A stretch of 64,000 bases of DNA from Salvia splendens (lineage: Eukaryota; Streptophyta; Magnoliopsida; Lamiales; Lamiaceae): positions 15,423,901 through 15,487,900 of the forward strand of contig NC_056042.1 in NCBI RefSeq assembly GCF_004379255.2, given 5' to 3'. The position numbers and the translations under genes were made by a program. Position 1 is the first letter of the stretch; each line of letters begins with the position of its first letter. Below, piece after piece: positions 22,722 through 34,170 of the stretch. The notes under the pieces are model-generated. The model did not search any database and was not told where the DNA came from. It saw nothing but the letters and a program-made list of their open reading frames with translations.

Positions 22722-25309
22722 TCATACCTAGGCTAGATGACATGCTTGAAGACTTATATGGCTCTACTTGTTATCTAAGATTGACTTGGCTAGTGGATAC
22801 CATCAAATTCACATGAAAGAGGGAGATGAGTAGAAAACTGCTTTTAAAACCAAATTTGGCTTGTATGAATGGCTTTTGATGCCTTTTGGGTTGACTAATG
22901 CTCCCTCTACTTTCATGCGTTAAATGCACCATGTGCTTTGTCCCTTTATTGGAAAATTTGTGGTTGTGTATTTTGATGACATCTTGATTTATAGTAAAAG
23001 TGTTGAGGAGCATGCCAGTTATCTTAGGGATGTGGTTGAAGTGTTGAGAATGCATGCTTTGTATGTCAAATTTCCTAAATGCACTTTTTGTGTTGATGAA
23101 GTTGTGTTCCTTGGGTTTGTTGTGGGAAGGGAAGGTGTGGAGGTGGATGAGGAGAAAGTGAAGGCAATTAGGGAGTGGCCTACACCCAAGAATGTGAGTG
23201 AGATTCTATCCTTCCATGGTCTAGCAAGCTTCTATAGGAGGTTTGTGAGGGATTTTTCAACTAAGGCCTCCCATTTAAATCACTTTGTGAAGAATAATGT
23301 AGAGTTTAGTGGGGAGAGGAGCAACAGAACGCCTTTAACATCTTGAAAAATGACCTTACTCATCCTCCTTTGTTAGCTCTTCCCAACTTTGACAAAATCT
23401 TTGAGTTGGAGTGTGATGCTAGTGGGGTAGGAATTGGTGGAATTCTCATGCAAGAAGGGAAACCCATAGCTTATTTTTCCGAGAAGCTTGGCCAAGCCCA
23501 ATTGAACTATCCTACCTATGATAAAGAGTTGTATGCCATTGTGAGGAGTCTTGAGAATTGGCAACACTATCTCATGCATAGGAAGTTTGTGATTCACACC
23601 GACCATGAGTCCATTAAGTTCCTAGGGGGACAACATAAGCTTGATAAGAGGCATGCTAAGTGGAGTGTTTTTCTAGAAACTTTTCCTTATGTGATCAAGT
23701 ATAAGAAGGGTAAGGAAAATGTGGTTGTCGATTCCCTTTCTAGGAAGCCTAATAACCTTTTGCTTGACAATGTTTTGAATGAGAACCATGCTATGTGCTT
23801 GAGGAAATAATTGTTTGTCATGTGTGCTTCCAAGTATGTGGGCTTTGAATGCATTAAAGATTTGTATGACCATGATCATGACTTTGCCACCATGTATGAA
23901 GCTTGTGAAAAAGGGTTCCTTTGATAAGTACTATAGATTGGATGGATATTTGAAAAGGGAAAACAAGCTTTGCATCCCTATTTGTTCTATTCGTGACTTA
24001 TTGATTAAGGAATCTCATTTGGGTGGTTTGTTGGGACATTTTGGAGTGTTTAAAACTTTTGATATTTTGAGTGAGCACTTCTTTTGGCCTTGCATGAAGA
24101 AACATGTTGAGAGATTTTGAGGATAATGCATAGAGTGTAGGCAAGCTAAGTCTAAATCTAGTAACTTTGGGCTTTTCACTCCTTTGCCTTCACGTACATA
24201 CCCTTGGGTAGATATCTCCATGGATTTTGTGCTTGGTCTCCCCATGTCTTCTAGGAAGAATGATAGCATTTTTGTGGTAGTAGATAGATTTTTCAAGATG
24301 GCTCATTTTATTCCATGTAGGAAGACAAATGACGCTAAGTTCATTGCTAATTTGTTCATTAAGGAGGTAGTCAAACTACATGGGGTTCCAAAGACCATTG
24401 TGAGTGATCCGGATGTCAAATTTTTTAGTTTCTTTTGGAAGACTCTTTGGGGTATGTTGGGCACTAAACTTTTCTTTTCTACCACCGCCCTTCCCCAAAC
24501 GGATGGTCAAATAGAAGTAGTTAACCGGTCCTTAGGTTCTCTCCTTCGTGCCCTTGTTTTTTAGAATAAAACTTCTTGGGAAGAGTGCTTACCCATTGCC
24601 GAGTTTGCTTATAATAGAACCATGCATTCTACTACTTTCTTATCTCCTTTTTGAAGTTGTATATGGTTTCAATCCTCTCACCCCGTTGGACTTGTCCACA
24701 GTAGATTTGTCTTTGCCTTATTTGATGGATGTAGGTGGCGAGGAGAAGGATAAGTTTATGAAGGATTTGCACGTGCAAGTACAAGAGCGGATCCGCCGGA
24801 AGGGTGAACAAGTGGCTCGGCAAGTGAACAAGGGGCGCAAGAAGATGGTTTTCCAACCCGAGGATTGGGTGTGGGTACACTTGAGGAAGATACGTTTTCC
24901 CGACAAGACCAAGGGGAAGCTTGCCCCGAGGGGAGATGGACCATTCCTCGTGTTGGAGCGCGTCAATGACAATGCCTATGTGATCGACTTTCCCGATGAG
25001 TATAATGTGAGTTACACATTCAACGTGGCTGATTTGAGTCCTTTTGACTCTGTAGAAAGCCCGGATTCAAGGAAAAATCCTTTCCAAGGGGAGAATGATA
25101 AGATCCCACGTGGCGGACCCATGACGAGGGCCATGGAGAGGCGGCTTCGAGAAGGACATTCCACGTTCATCCAAAAGGCCGTGCGGGAGGAGTCGATGAA
25201 GGAGGGAGAGTCGATGATGCAGATCGTGTTGAAGAATGAAGGGTTGGGAGCACAAGGAGGGACTGAGGAAGCCACTCGGCCGGGTCTGGAAGAGTCAGGA
25301 AGGGGTTGA
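22715..25309 (+). pseudogene. Chromovirus (Ty3-gypsy) pol fragment
   Basis: It starts abruptly inside reverse transcriptase at IPRLDDMLEDLYGS. The RT core is broken by stops near 22831 and 22921 (normally codons for tryptophan and a residue after FMR). The catalytic box is present as VYFDDILIYS. RNase H ([13 protein letters not shown], then [10 protein letters not shown]) and integrase ([20 protein letters not shown], then SDPDVKFFS) follow in several frames. The last open stretch, 24548-25309, carries the C-terminal GDGPFLVLERVNDNAYVIDFP and VADLSPFDS, then GGPMTRAMERR. This tail is typical of CRM/Reina-like chromoviruses. No chromodomain is obvious. At least four frame changes make it non-functional. 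Confidence 0.85.
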
Positions 25310-25318
25310 AACGTGGCA

Positions 25319-25440
25319 CCTGGCCGGGTAGATTTACTTTGTTAAAATCCACCCGGCCAGGTAGGTCGAAGAGACAGAGAGTGGTCCGAAATGGGCACCC
25401 GACCTGGTGAATTATCACCTTAGAAATCCACCCGGCCGAG
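25319..25440. repeat. GC-rich hairpin repeat after the chromovirus stop
   Basis: ACCTGGCCGGGT near 25319 and its exact complement ACCCGGCCAGGT near 25353 form a 12-bp stem. A related, less perfect pair (acccgacctggt / acccggccgagt) follows near 25397-25441. It lies just 3' of the pol stop, in the element's untranslated region. Confidence 0.75.
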
Positions 25441-25925
25441 TAGCACTGCAGAGATAGATTTTGTGGGCTCCTTTTTAGAATTTTGGGCCTTTACTCTAAA
25501 TAGTAATTTTCCTCATTTTGCAATTAGACTTTGATTGACATAGAAGCTTGAGAGATTTGTTTCCCTTTTGAGGGTTTTCCTCCAATTCCTAGCTCTAGGT
25601 TGCTTGAATCCACAAATTCTTAGTGAAGCATGGATCAAGTAGAGGTATGCTTAGAGGATTGTGGTTACCTTGAAGATCTAGCCATGAATGCATGTTAGTA
25701 TGGTGTAAGTGTCTTAGCTTACTTCATCAATGACTTTGTATTCCCTTTTCCACATTATCCAATGTTGATCCTTCTTGTTCATCCTAGATTCATTAAATCT
25801 TGTTGGATCTATGATTTGCCTTTGTTTATTTTGATTAATTGAAAACCTACTTCACCAAAAATATTAGATCAAGCATCTACCATTGGCTTTTCCTTGGGTT
25901 AATGGATCATGATCTACATGGATCC
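25441..25925 (+). mobile_element. Chromovirus 3' untranslated region / LTR remnant
   Basis: Non-coding sequence directly continuing the chromovirus pol. No second copy is present in the window to mark LTR ends. No gene is seen in it. Confidence 0.4.
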
Positions 25926-25975
25926 ATATCATACAACCTCCAAACTATGATCTAGACCGTTAAAATATGTCAACA
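25926..25975 (+). mobile_element. Fragment of a small inverted-repeat MITE
   Basis: Contains 'ccaaactatgat' followed by 'accgtta' and 'atgtcaaca', matching one arm of the MITE at 60849-61029. Only about 50 bp survive. Confidence 0.55.
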
Positions 25976-27202
25976 GATGACAAAATTGTTAGGTTTTGTA
26001 TACTAAAAAGCATGTTTCGAGCATGAATAGAAGCTTGCTTATATACAAAAAATCTACAATCCACTTTTAACCCGATTCGGTATTATTCAAGCAAGTTTCG
26101 CACGAATAGAATCAGTATTATTATTACATTGTGTTTGCTTGTGCATTTATAAGATGTTTTACAAACATTTAAATGCATAAGAAGCAAACAAAGCCTAAGT
26201 CTTTTGCTTAGTAAACTGGTTGTGGGCGTCGTCTACTTTAAGGTACTCACAGACTGTTCTATGCAATGCTTTGCAAAAGAGAAAGAAGAATTTCACAATC
26301 TAGATAGGCTTTGGCTACCTATCGCGAAAGGTTACAATGTTAGTCCGATTATTTCTAAGCCTTACTGAAATAAGATGACGTTGGTGTGGTATAGCACTAC
26401 AGCAAGATGTGTCTTTATGTTATCTACCGAAATACTAGGTCTTGATAAACTATCTTAATCAATAAATTTAGCCTTGAGCATACGTTATTGATCATGCATT
26501 ATTTTGACTTATCAAATGGTGCGGGTTTTTCACAACCCAATAATCCTGATATCTCGGGTAGTGGTTATTAATATCTAGCGGTGCTATGATTGCTATTATG
26601 ATGAATAGCTTGCGGTGAGTCTGGTTTGATGATGTCCTCAAGAGGAGCTCGAAACAAGGTTTTATTATTCAGAAAATTGGCCTCATGGAATTTAATTATT
26701 CCATGAATAATAAATAAGTGTGTCTTGTTGAGTCCACTCTTGGAGTAAATGAGATGTTATAGTAAGTCCATAGCAAACTTCAATTAATTAAGCGAGGGGA
26801 ATAATCATTTCAACGAGGAAACCCAGATTACTTGTAAAGATTTGGATGGGCAAACCAATATTATTACTGTAGTGGTTGATGATAATATTCCAATTCAAGC
26901 TTATAATAAATTGGGGTTCAATTTAATTAGATAAAAACTAATTGGGTGTGGCCTGCATCCAAACCTCCATTGATCCCTAATCTGGCCCATCATAACTCTA
27001 TATAAAGGAGACTAGACACAAGACATTAGAACATTATTTCATTAATTATCAAAAAATCTCTTAGGAGAATTTTGAACTTCTCTCTTTCTTTTAAGAGTGG
27101 TTTTTGTCTTCTTTCTATTAGGTTTGATATACTGAAAAGTATTTATAGGGCTCGTTACAAACATGGTTTTATAGGGGTTTATTACACTAATCGGGGTGAT
27201 AA
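25976..27202 (+). mobile_element. copia-type LTR, probably solo or truncated
   Basis: Begins TGTTAGGTTTTGTATACT, a form common at plant copia LTR starts. It has no coding region but has a TATA-like TCTATATAAAG at about 26996-27006, close to the end. A second version of the start ('aggtttgatatactgaaaag') recurs near 27119, so two LTR pieces may be fused. It may or may not belong to the copia element at 4370-22721, because that element's own LTRs could not be recognised. Confidence 0.45.
26996..27006 (+). promoter_or_regulatory. TATA-like box in copia LTR
   Basis: TCTATATAAAG, about 180-200 bp before the probable end of the LTR, where a U3/R promoter is expected. Confidence 0.45.
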
Positions 27203-28565
27203 TGTGAGAAAAAGTGGTGAATTTAAGTGTGCATGTGCTAAAAAGTGTTGAAGCGGCAGAATGCAGGAACAACTTGATCAACTCAGAAAAGGAGTGAAAA
27301 ATGGCCAGATCTGAAAACAAATAGATCAGTTGGAGACAAGCAATGGAGCATGCCCAACCAGCAAGTTGATCAAGCGGAGTTCACCACATGAATGAGTTGA
27401 TCAAGTGGAGTTCACCACATGAGATGACTGAGTTGATCAAGTGGAGTTCACCATATGACTGAGTTGATCACATGGAGTTCACCACATAAGATGACTGAGT
27501 TGATCAAGAGGAGCTCACCACATGAAGACGTATCTGCTGAATCATCCTCACTTACTACAAGGGTAAAATGGTCAAATCGGATGAGAAGTTTCCTTAGGGT
27601 TGAAGTTGAAGTCGCCCTTAAAATAGAAGCTTTCCACGATGAAGAGGCAGCGCTTAACGCTATTGTAGTTTAGGTAGGGAGCTCTCATAGGCGCTTAACG
27701 CCACCACTTTCTTAGCTTAGTTCCGTGATTTCGACGGAGGAATTGACAACTTCGACGTCAGGATTATGTTTTATATCATGTTTTCAAGAAATTAGTGTAG
27801 ATTTACAGTGTGTTGGCCGTTTCAACGGTGGAATTGAAGCTTCCATCTTAGAAGCTCCTTCACACCTCGCTTTCTAGTTAGATTTAATGGTTTCGGCAGA
27901 GGAATTGACGACTCCGACGTTGGATCTCCACTTATTTCCAGTTTATGAAGCTTTAGTTTATTTTCATGTTGATGATGTTATTTACTCATGTTTCTTGGAT
28001 GCTTTTCGTAATTGGTGGCTTAGATGTTGAGATCTAGTTGCTGCGTATGATTTGCTCTCTTGTTTTGCTCTAGTTTAGAAGTAAATTGTTTTCCGAAGCT
28101 TGCTTATTTTCTCCCTGCAACCTTTCAATCTCGATCTTGTTTTAAGCTGCAAATCCATTACTCTTGTTTCTGAAATGATTTCAAGCAAATGTTTGTTTCA
28201 AGTTGTCTTTAGTTTAGGAATTTTCATGTCAAGTCTCCGTCTCCATCTCATTATTTTCTCTTGAAGCTTTCAAAACTCTCTTCCATGCTCCCTTAGTTTA
28301 GCTTAAGCTCCCAATCTCTGTTATCATGCTTTAAATTCAAGTTTCCCACTCTATTGTTTAGGTCCATGTTCAAGTGCTTAAGGCGTGGTGGCTAACACCA
28401 ACCCCGTGTCATAGAATCGATGTCGAGTAGGTCCCTAGTCTATGTGGTTCGACCCCTCTCTTGCCGCTTATACTTAGTATTATTTGTTGCAAAAGTGGGA
28501 AACTATAAATCTTGTTGAAAGGAGGGACACGTGCACAAAACACACGTGCAAAACTCCTGTCTTCA
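27203..28565 (+). mobile_element. Athila/Tat-type 5' LTR
   Basis: Homologous to 1-1498. It begins about TGTGAGAAAAAGTGG and ends CTTCA at 28565, followed after two bases by a primer-binding site. It shares with the other copy the 'gcttaacgc' blocks, the 'tttactcatgtt' block near 27980 and the final segment with 'cacacgtgcaaaa'. Only about 500 bp of internal sequence follow before truncation. Confidence 0.7.
27365..27525 (+). repeat. Tandem repeat of about 30-46 bp, five copies
   Basis: Five irregularly spaced copies of 'gttgatcaagtggagttcac' or close variants, separated by 'cacatgagatgact' pieces of changing length. The array is confined to this LTR and absent from the copy at 1-1498. Confidence 0.85.
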
Positions 28566-28567
28566 AA

Positions 28568-28585
28568 TGGCGCTGTTGTCGGAGA
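28568..28585 (+). other. Primer-binding site, tRNA-Asp type, diverged
   Basis: TGGCGCTGTTGTCGGAGA lies two bases after the LTR end. It differs from the tRNA-Asp complement TGGCGCCGTTGCCGGGGA at three positions, all C-to-T or G-to-A transitions. It confirms plus orientation of this LTR. Confidence 0.8.
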
Positions 28586-29063
28586 CTATGGTGTGATCTA
28601 CTTGATTTTATTTCTAAGACACTGTGAATAGCTTTCGTTTTTTTTTTTTTTCTGTTTTTGATCGTTTTCTTTGTTTTAGGCAGAACTTCTTATCCAAGGT
28701 GTTTCCAAGGTTGAAAAGACCATGACTGGAGTGAAGAAAAAAAGCTCTATAATTACATGTGGCTCAAAGAAGCCTATGGGGTGAACAAGTCCTGGAAGTT
28801 TTCTTGTTCTCTCCATCTTTTGTTTATTGGTTGCATTAATGTAGTCCTTGGATACTTTAGAAGCTCTTTTTGTAAATTCTTTCAGTCGATTTTTATTTCT
28901 AGTGAATATTTTCCAAAGAAAATCCAAAAAAATAATAATAAATAAAAAATAAAATTTTTTGAAAAGTACAAAAAGATTTGAAGTTTTTGTAAATCCCTCT
29001 TTCTAATTAAGTTTATTTCAAAGATTTTTCTTTAAGAAAAAAAAAGGAACATGCAGCGACAAG
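28586..29063 (+). mobile_element. Short internal remnant of the Athila/Tat element
   Basis: Leader-like sequence after the primer-binding site, with a T-run near 28638 and no gag. It ends where a different repeat (PIF-related) starts near 29064. No gene is visible. Confidence 0.5.
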
Positions 29064-29525
29064 TAGGGGTGAGCAAAAAAACCGGAAACCGAATATCCGA
29101 ACCGAACCAAACCGAAATTTTGAAATTCGGTTCGGTTTTTTTGGTTTTTCGGTTCGATTCGATTTTAAATATAAAAAAATTTCAGTTTTTCGGTTCGGGC
29201 GAAGAAAAAACCGAAAAACCGAAAAACTGAATTATATATATATTCTATTAATTTAATATATTATATTATATATAATATATATATTCTTTTAATATATTCT
29301 ACTATATAATATATATTATATGTATTATTAATTTTATATTATATATAAATATTCTATTAGTATATATAAAATAAAATAAAATACACATATATAAATATAA
29401 ATTTATATTATATTTATTTTTTTCAGGTTTTTCAGTTTTTTTTTTTGGGTTTTTCGGTTTTGTTCGGGTTTTTCAGTTTTTTACGTTCGGTTTTCGGTTT
29501 TTCGGTTTCGGTTTTTCGGGTTCGA
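29064..29525. repeat. CCGAA-rich and AT-rich repeat insertion
   Basis: Begins 'taggggtgagcaaaaaaacc', a common start of plant MITE-like repeats. 'accgaa'/'ttcggttt' runs and a long A+T block (29230-29420) follow, then more 'ggtttttcggtt' runs. The matching right end was not found. It truncates the 5' side of the PIF transposase. Confidence 0.55.
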
Positions 29526-30342
29526 TTCGATTTAGATTTTGAACTTGCGAGGGCATTCGTTCAGCTTACGGGGATGAATTCCTTCGGGCACCCAGCACCG
29601 ATGATTGCCAACGGTTGCTTCGTCTTCACGAATCAGTCCATGGCTTTCCCGGAATGCTTGGCAGCATTGACTGCATGCATTGGAGGTGGAAGAATTGCCC
29701 GAATGCTTGGAGGGGGCAACACTTAAGCGGTCACAAAGGCGGCGGCCCAACACTTATCCTTGAGGCGGTCGCCGACTACCGCCTATGGATTTGGCATGCA
29801 TATTTCGGCGTTGCCGGAGCCAACAACGACTTGAACGTGCTCTATTCTTCACCACTCTTCAATGATGTGATGAACGGAAATACATACCACATGGGTTACT
29901 ATCTCGCCGATGGTATCTACCTAAGGTGGTCGACGTTCGTGAAGACGCTCCACAACCCGCACGACCCGAGACGGGTTCTTTTTGCGCAGCGTCAAGAGTC
30001 CGCGCGGAAAGACGTCGAAAGAGCCTTCGGGTCCTTCAAGCCCGATTCAACATTGTGAAGGCCCCGGCTCGGCTGTGGTACATGAATAATATCGCTAACA
30101 TCATGTTCACGTGTATTATCTTACACAACATGATTATAGCCGACGAAGAGCCGAGGGCGGCTAGCTTCTACGACGAGGATGAAGCCGGAAGCTCAACAGC
30201 GAGGTCTCCACCACGCCGAGGTGAGCATACGACGGTTGGCCAGAGGATCGAGACAAGGCACACAATGCGCGATACTCGAACCCACATTCAGTTACAAGAA
30301 GACCTAATCAACCACATGTGGATGAAATTCGGCAACGAGTAG
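29526..30342 (+). pseudogene. PIF/Harbinger transposase (DDE), 5' truncated and frameshifted
   Basis: The recognisable protein starts at GDEFLRAPSTDDCQRLL (about 29569). It continues with GFPGMLGSIDCMHWRWKNCP (first catalytic aspartate), FGVAGANNDLNVL (second) and ARKDVERAF (catalytic glutamate), then NIANIMFTCIILHNMII to the stop at 30342. A one-base deletion near 30030 inside the E motif (GVLQARF in the family) splits it into two frames, and the N-terminal helix-turn-helix is missing. The order matches plant HARBI1/ALP1-like transposases. It is a relic that may once have driven PIF MITEs such as 38209-38736. Confidence 0.88.
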
Positions 30343-30625
30343 TGGTTTTTTTAATTTTTTGTATTTTAATTATGTAATTTTTAATTTTTAGGATTTTAAT
30401 TATGTCGTTTTTATTTTATTTGTCATTTGTAATTTTATTTAGGTTTTTTTAATGAATTTTATTATTATGGAAATGTTATTGTTTAATTTAATTTTAAATT
30501 AATTGTGCTCGTCCCTACAGAAGAGCACAACTGTGGGTGTTGTGCTCTTGCCAGAGAGCAGGCAGAAAAAGTGGGGCCGAGCCCACAACCGTGCCGCTGG
30601 CAAGAGCACGGTTGTGGATGCTCTA
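30343..30625 (+). mobile_element. PIF/Harbinger 3' end with subterminal inverted pieces
   Basis: AT-rich trailer, then a GC-rich end near 30515-30622 containing 'gagcacaac' and 'ccgctggcaagagcacgg'. The element end 'gtggatgctc' is followed by TAA. The end form 'gagcatccac' read inward is typical of PIF elements with TAA/TTA duplications. The left end is lost. Confidence 0.6.
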
Positions 30626-30724
30626 ACTAAACCTACATTCAGAAATACTTAATCGTAACCTATAAATTAATAGCCTTATTAGTATATTTCTGGCTAATCA
30701 TAATACAGAGTATTTCATATAACA

Positions 30725-30930
30725 TACTCTGTCTTATAAAAGATATCTCACTTTCATTTTCAGTTTGTCCCACTAAAAATGTCACATTTTCATTTTTAGA
30801 AAAAGCTCTCTCTCGCAATAATATAAATATTATATTTTCTCTTTCCATCTAACACACAAAATAAAACCTTATAAAATCTCGTGTTGTCCTGTCCCATAAG
30901 TATGACATCTTTTATGGGATGAGGGAGCAC
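30725..30930. mobile_element. Stowaway-like MITE
   Basis: Inverted ends: 'tactctgtcttataaaagat' at the left and, on the right, 'atcttttatgggatgaggga', which is the complementary form. AT-rich interior without genes. The right end has 'gca' in place of the expected 'gta'. Confidence 0.65.
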
Positions 30931-31121
30931 ATGCAAAGATTTAGACCAAAAGCAAATTTACTAAAATTTGAAAGGCCATCTTGAACTTTGAATTATGGTT
31001 TGTCGCAATTTTCTAGTTTTAATAATTCTACATATCGAATTTATTAGCTTTGAATTATGTTAATTTTTATAAATCTACATAACCAATATATTTTATTTTA
31101 TCCTACTATAATATTCTCTAC

Positions 31122-31373
31122 GCCTCTAAAAAATTGATTAACATAGAAATGATACGGGTTTTAATCTGCAATTATTAAAATAAGAAATGAAAAAGTAAGA
31201 AAGCAAGGAAAAAGATAGTGGAATAAGTGTTGGTGAATTGTGGGGTCCACGTATAAATGATGTGTAAAATTATTATTTATTGAAAAACTTTTAATATTTA
31301 GACTTTATGTAATTTTAACGGATAATCCAAGATGATAAAACTATTCTATTTTTTTTGGGCAGGATGGAGTACC
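31122..31373. mobile_element. Degenerate Stowaway-like MITE
   Basis: Left 'ctctacgcctctaaaaaa' and right 'ttttttgggcaggatggagta' resemble worn Stowaway ends. 31374-31642 holds no supported feature. Confidence 0.35.
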
Positions 31374-31642
31374 TGCTACTACTGTATTGAAATCAGTGGA
31401 AACTACAAAGAGAATTGATTGATGGCAAATAAAAAAAACATTCAAACCAAGATTGAAAAAATATGTTAGTGAAGAACACACTGGATTTCTAAATAGATGA
31501 ATATCAAATGTAATGTCTAAAATAATTGACCAAGAATTGATCAAGAACGAAATCGATGAACATGATCAAGTGCCAAATTATATAAAGCTAGTCCCTTTTC
31601 ACCAAGGCGGTGAACCCAACTCCTCAGACAAGACAAGGTTAG

Positions 31643-33756
31643 CTACTCAGGCATCGGCCTCACATTCTCAATCATCTTCACAACTTGTGCTATTTTAGGC
31701 CTCTGCTCTGCCATCCTCACCACACAAGCTATACCTATCTGCAACATCTCCACCAACTCCTCCTCTATATTCGGATACTTTAGCAGTTCGAGATCGAACA
31801 CCTCCGCTGTCCACTCCTCCCTCACCACTGAGTGCACCCAACGCACCAGATGGAGAATCTCGTCCCCATTCGTCGTGTGTATGGGTGACTTACCTGTCAG
31901 GAGCTCCAGCAGGATCACTCCGAAGCTGTACACATCCGACGCCTGTGTTGCCTTTCGCGTGTCTGTCACCTCCGGGGCACGGTACCCTGCAGCACGAGCT
32001 ACTGGTGGAGGCACCGAGCTCATTACTGCTGCCAGACCAGGATCCGACACACACCCATGGTTTTGAGGGTTTAGGAATATGTTTGAGGATTTCACGTTGC
32101 CATGGACGAGCTTCCCGTTGTTTTCTTCGTGGACACGGGCAATGCCCCTTGCTGCTCCGAGGGCTATCTTTACTCGCCTTTCCCAGTCCAACGGGGTCTT
32201 GTTTTCTCCTCGTTTTCCTGCAAGTTTCAACAAGAGTCACAACTACTTAACCGCTTTGTTCATCCATCTGTTAGCAACAGCTGATAACATCCATAATGAT
32301 CAACAATAATGCAAGACTAATAATTGTAAGAACAAAACAAGAGGATCAATCATAGAGAATCATCCCAAAATAACAAATGGTAGTAGTTAGCAAACAAAAG
32401 GCTAAGAGATGCTGTAAATATTATAAACAAATCACCAATTCCACACATCAAAAATCACAGTTGTTTGCCAAAAAATTGAGAAGCAAAATGGAGAAAAGGT
32501 GTGAGAAAAGTACCATGAAGCATTGAAGCCAAACTCCCTTGAGTGTAATAATCATAAACCATGAGCTTCTCATCCTTTGAGTAATAGTAAGCCCTCAACT
32601 CAGCCACATTCTCATGCTTGATGCCTCCAATCAACTCCATCTGCTGCTCGAAATCCTTCTTCCCGACGTTCACATCCTTGAGCCTCTTCACCACCACTGT
32701 CGTCGCATCCTCCATGACCGCCCTATAGGCCGTCCCGAACGTGCCCTTACCCAACACCTCAGCGGAAGCCCTCAACAAATCCTCCAAATCAAAGGCATAG
32801 TTACACCCCTCGAAAAAGGCCAACTTATTACTACCATCTTCGCCCCCGGAGATAGCTCTCTCCCCCTTCTCGAGCTTCCCCGTAAACACATCATCATTGT
32901 CAGCCTTCCTCCTAAGCAAGCACACAAACAATAGGAAACCAAAGCCAACAAGCCCGGCAACAGAGCCACCTACCACAATCCCAAGCATTGCATTTTGACT
33001 AAGCCTTCCTACATTCTTGATTCTTGAACCTTGCTCACGCGGTGCTAACACTAAAGGTGAGCTAGTGACAGTGTAATCCAACAAAGATTGATCATTTCCC
33101 GCAAACACAGATTTGGGAAACCTCTGCAATGACCTAGGCACACTACCCACAAGATCATTGTCTGACAAATTAAGCTGCTGCAAATTAGGTAAATTCAAAT
33201 CAGGAATTTCACCGGAAAGAGAATTCTTGGCAAGATTCAATGCAGTGAGCTGAGACAAGCTAGAAAGGGAGGTAGGGATGGCGCCGGTGAAGGCATTGTG
33301 AGACAAATTAAGCACGGTTAGATTCCTCCAAAGAGAGAAATCCAAAGGGAGTGGGCCAGAGAAACGGTTGTAGTGAAGATAGAGAAAGGTTAGGTTTTTC
33401 AAGCCCCCAAAATCAAGCGGGAAAGACCCAGTAATGGCGTTGGATCTGAGGCTCAAGATCTGCAGAGCTGATAAGCGGCCGAGCGTGTTGGCCGGAATAG
33501 GGCCGTGGAGGCCGATTCCCGGCAGCCTCACTGAAATTACTCTGTTGCCCTCATCGTCGCAGGAGATTCCGGTCCAGTTGTGGCAAATTGGGGAATTCGC
33601 ATCCCAGTTCAGAGAGCGAGAATGAGGGAGATTGTTTGCGAAATCTAGCAATGCTTGCTTGTCGCTTTCAAGAAGAGTTTTTTCAGCAGCATGGCATTTC
33701 AGTACCAAAAAAATGGCACCCGCCATGAAAACAGCAAGGCCCAGCTGCCCCTTCAT
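31643..33756 (-). CDS. LRR receptor-like pseudokinase (At4g23740-like), two exons
   Basis: Exon 1 is 33756-32514 and exon 2 is 32217-31643, with a 296-bp intron (donor GTAC, acceptor TTGCAG; the split codon gives Gly415). The protein has 605 residues, normal for LRR-III receptor kinases. It has a signal peptide (1-24), an LRR N-terminal cap (about 27-68), five or so LRRs (75-210), a transmembrane helix (about 257-281) and a cytosolic kinase-like domain (332-600). The glycine loop GKGTFG (336-341) and Lys357 are kept. The catalytic loop reads HGN (453-455) where active kinases have HRD, and the Mg loop reads DPG (473-475) in place of DFG. It should therefore be a plasma-membrane pseudokinase that signals through partners. 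The family resembles Arabidopsis 'probable inactive receptor kinase' At4g23740; ligand and partners cannot be told from the sequence. No breaks are seen. Confidence 0.93.
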
Positions 33757-33990
33757 CTCAAAGATTGGATTTTTTTCTGGGTTTGAAGAATTTGAAACAA
33801 AAAACTCAACTTTTGAGCAAAGGATGAAGATTTCAAGAATTGTATTTGGGAAAAGTGGAGAGATAGAAAGGGGGCTGGCTTGTTAGAGAAACGAAGAGTT
33901 GTTTGTCTGTGTTGGATTTTTGGAATTGAGTGCCATTTGTAACAACTGCTCTCACACAGAAATAGTGATGATGAGAGAGAAAGAACAAAG

Positions 33991-34001
33991 TTTTATAGAG
34001 A
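33991..34001 (-). promoter_or_regulatory. TATA box of the receptor-kinase gene
   Basis: On the minus strand CTCTATAAAAC lies about 235-245 bp upstream of the ATG at 33756. That leaves a leader of roughly 200 bp. It is the only good TATA-like sequence in this stretch. Confidence 0.55.
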
Positions 34002-34170
34002 AATGAAGTAAACTCTGGAAAAGGCAAAGTGAATTAAGAAAGATTTAGTTATGGTTTCAAAATACAACGTTATTGTTCTAGTCTTTTTGTTGGATCTCTT
34101 TATTCCAGTTTAGAAACTTGAAATTGGAATTCGAAATTGGATCTTATTCTCTCACAAAGATCAACGCTTA

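Noticed and set aside
29445..29726. A separate 93-residue gene
   Set aside because: It is an out-of-frame reading of the repeat insertion and PIF transposase start.
31643..32516. Receptor kinase broken into two genes
   Set aside because: The gap between the two open stretches is a normal GT-AG intron of 296 bp with matching phase.
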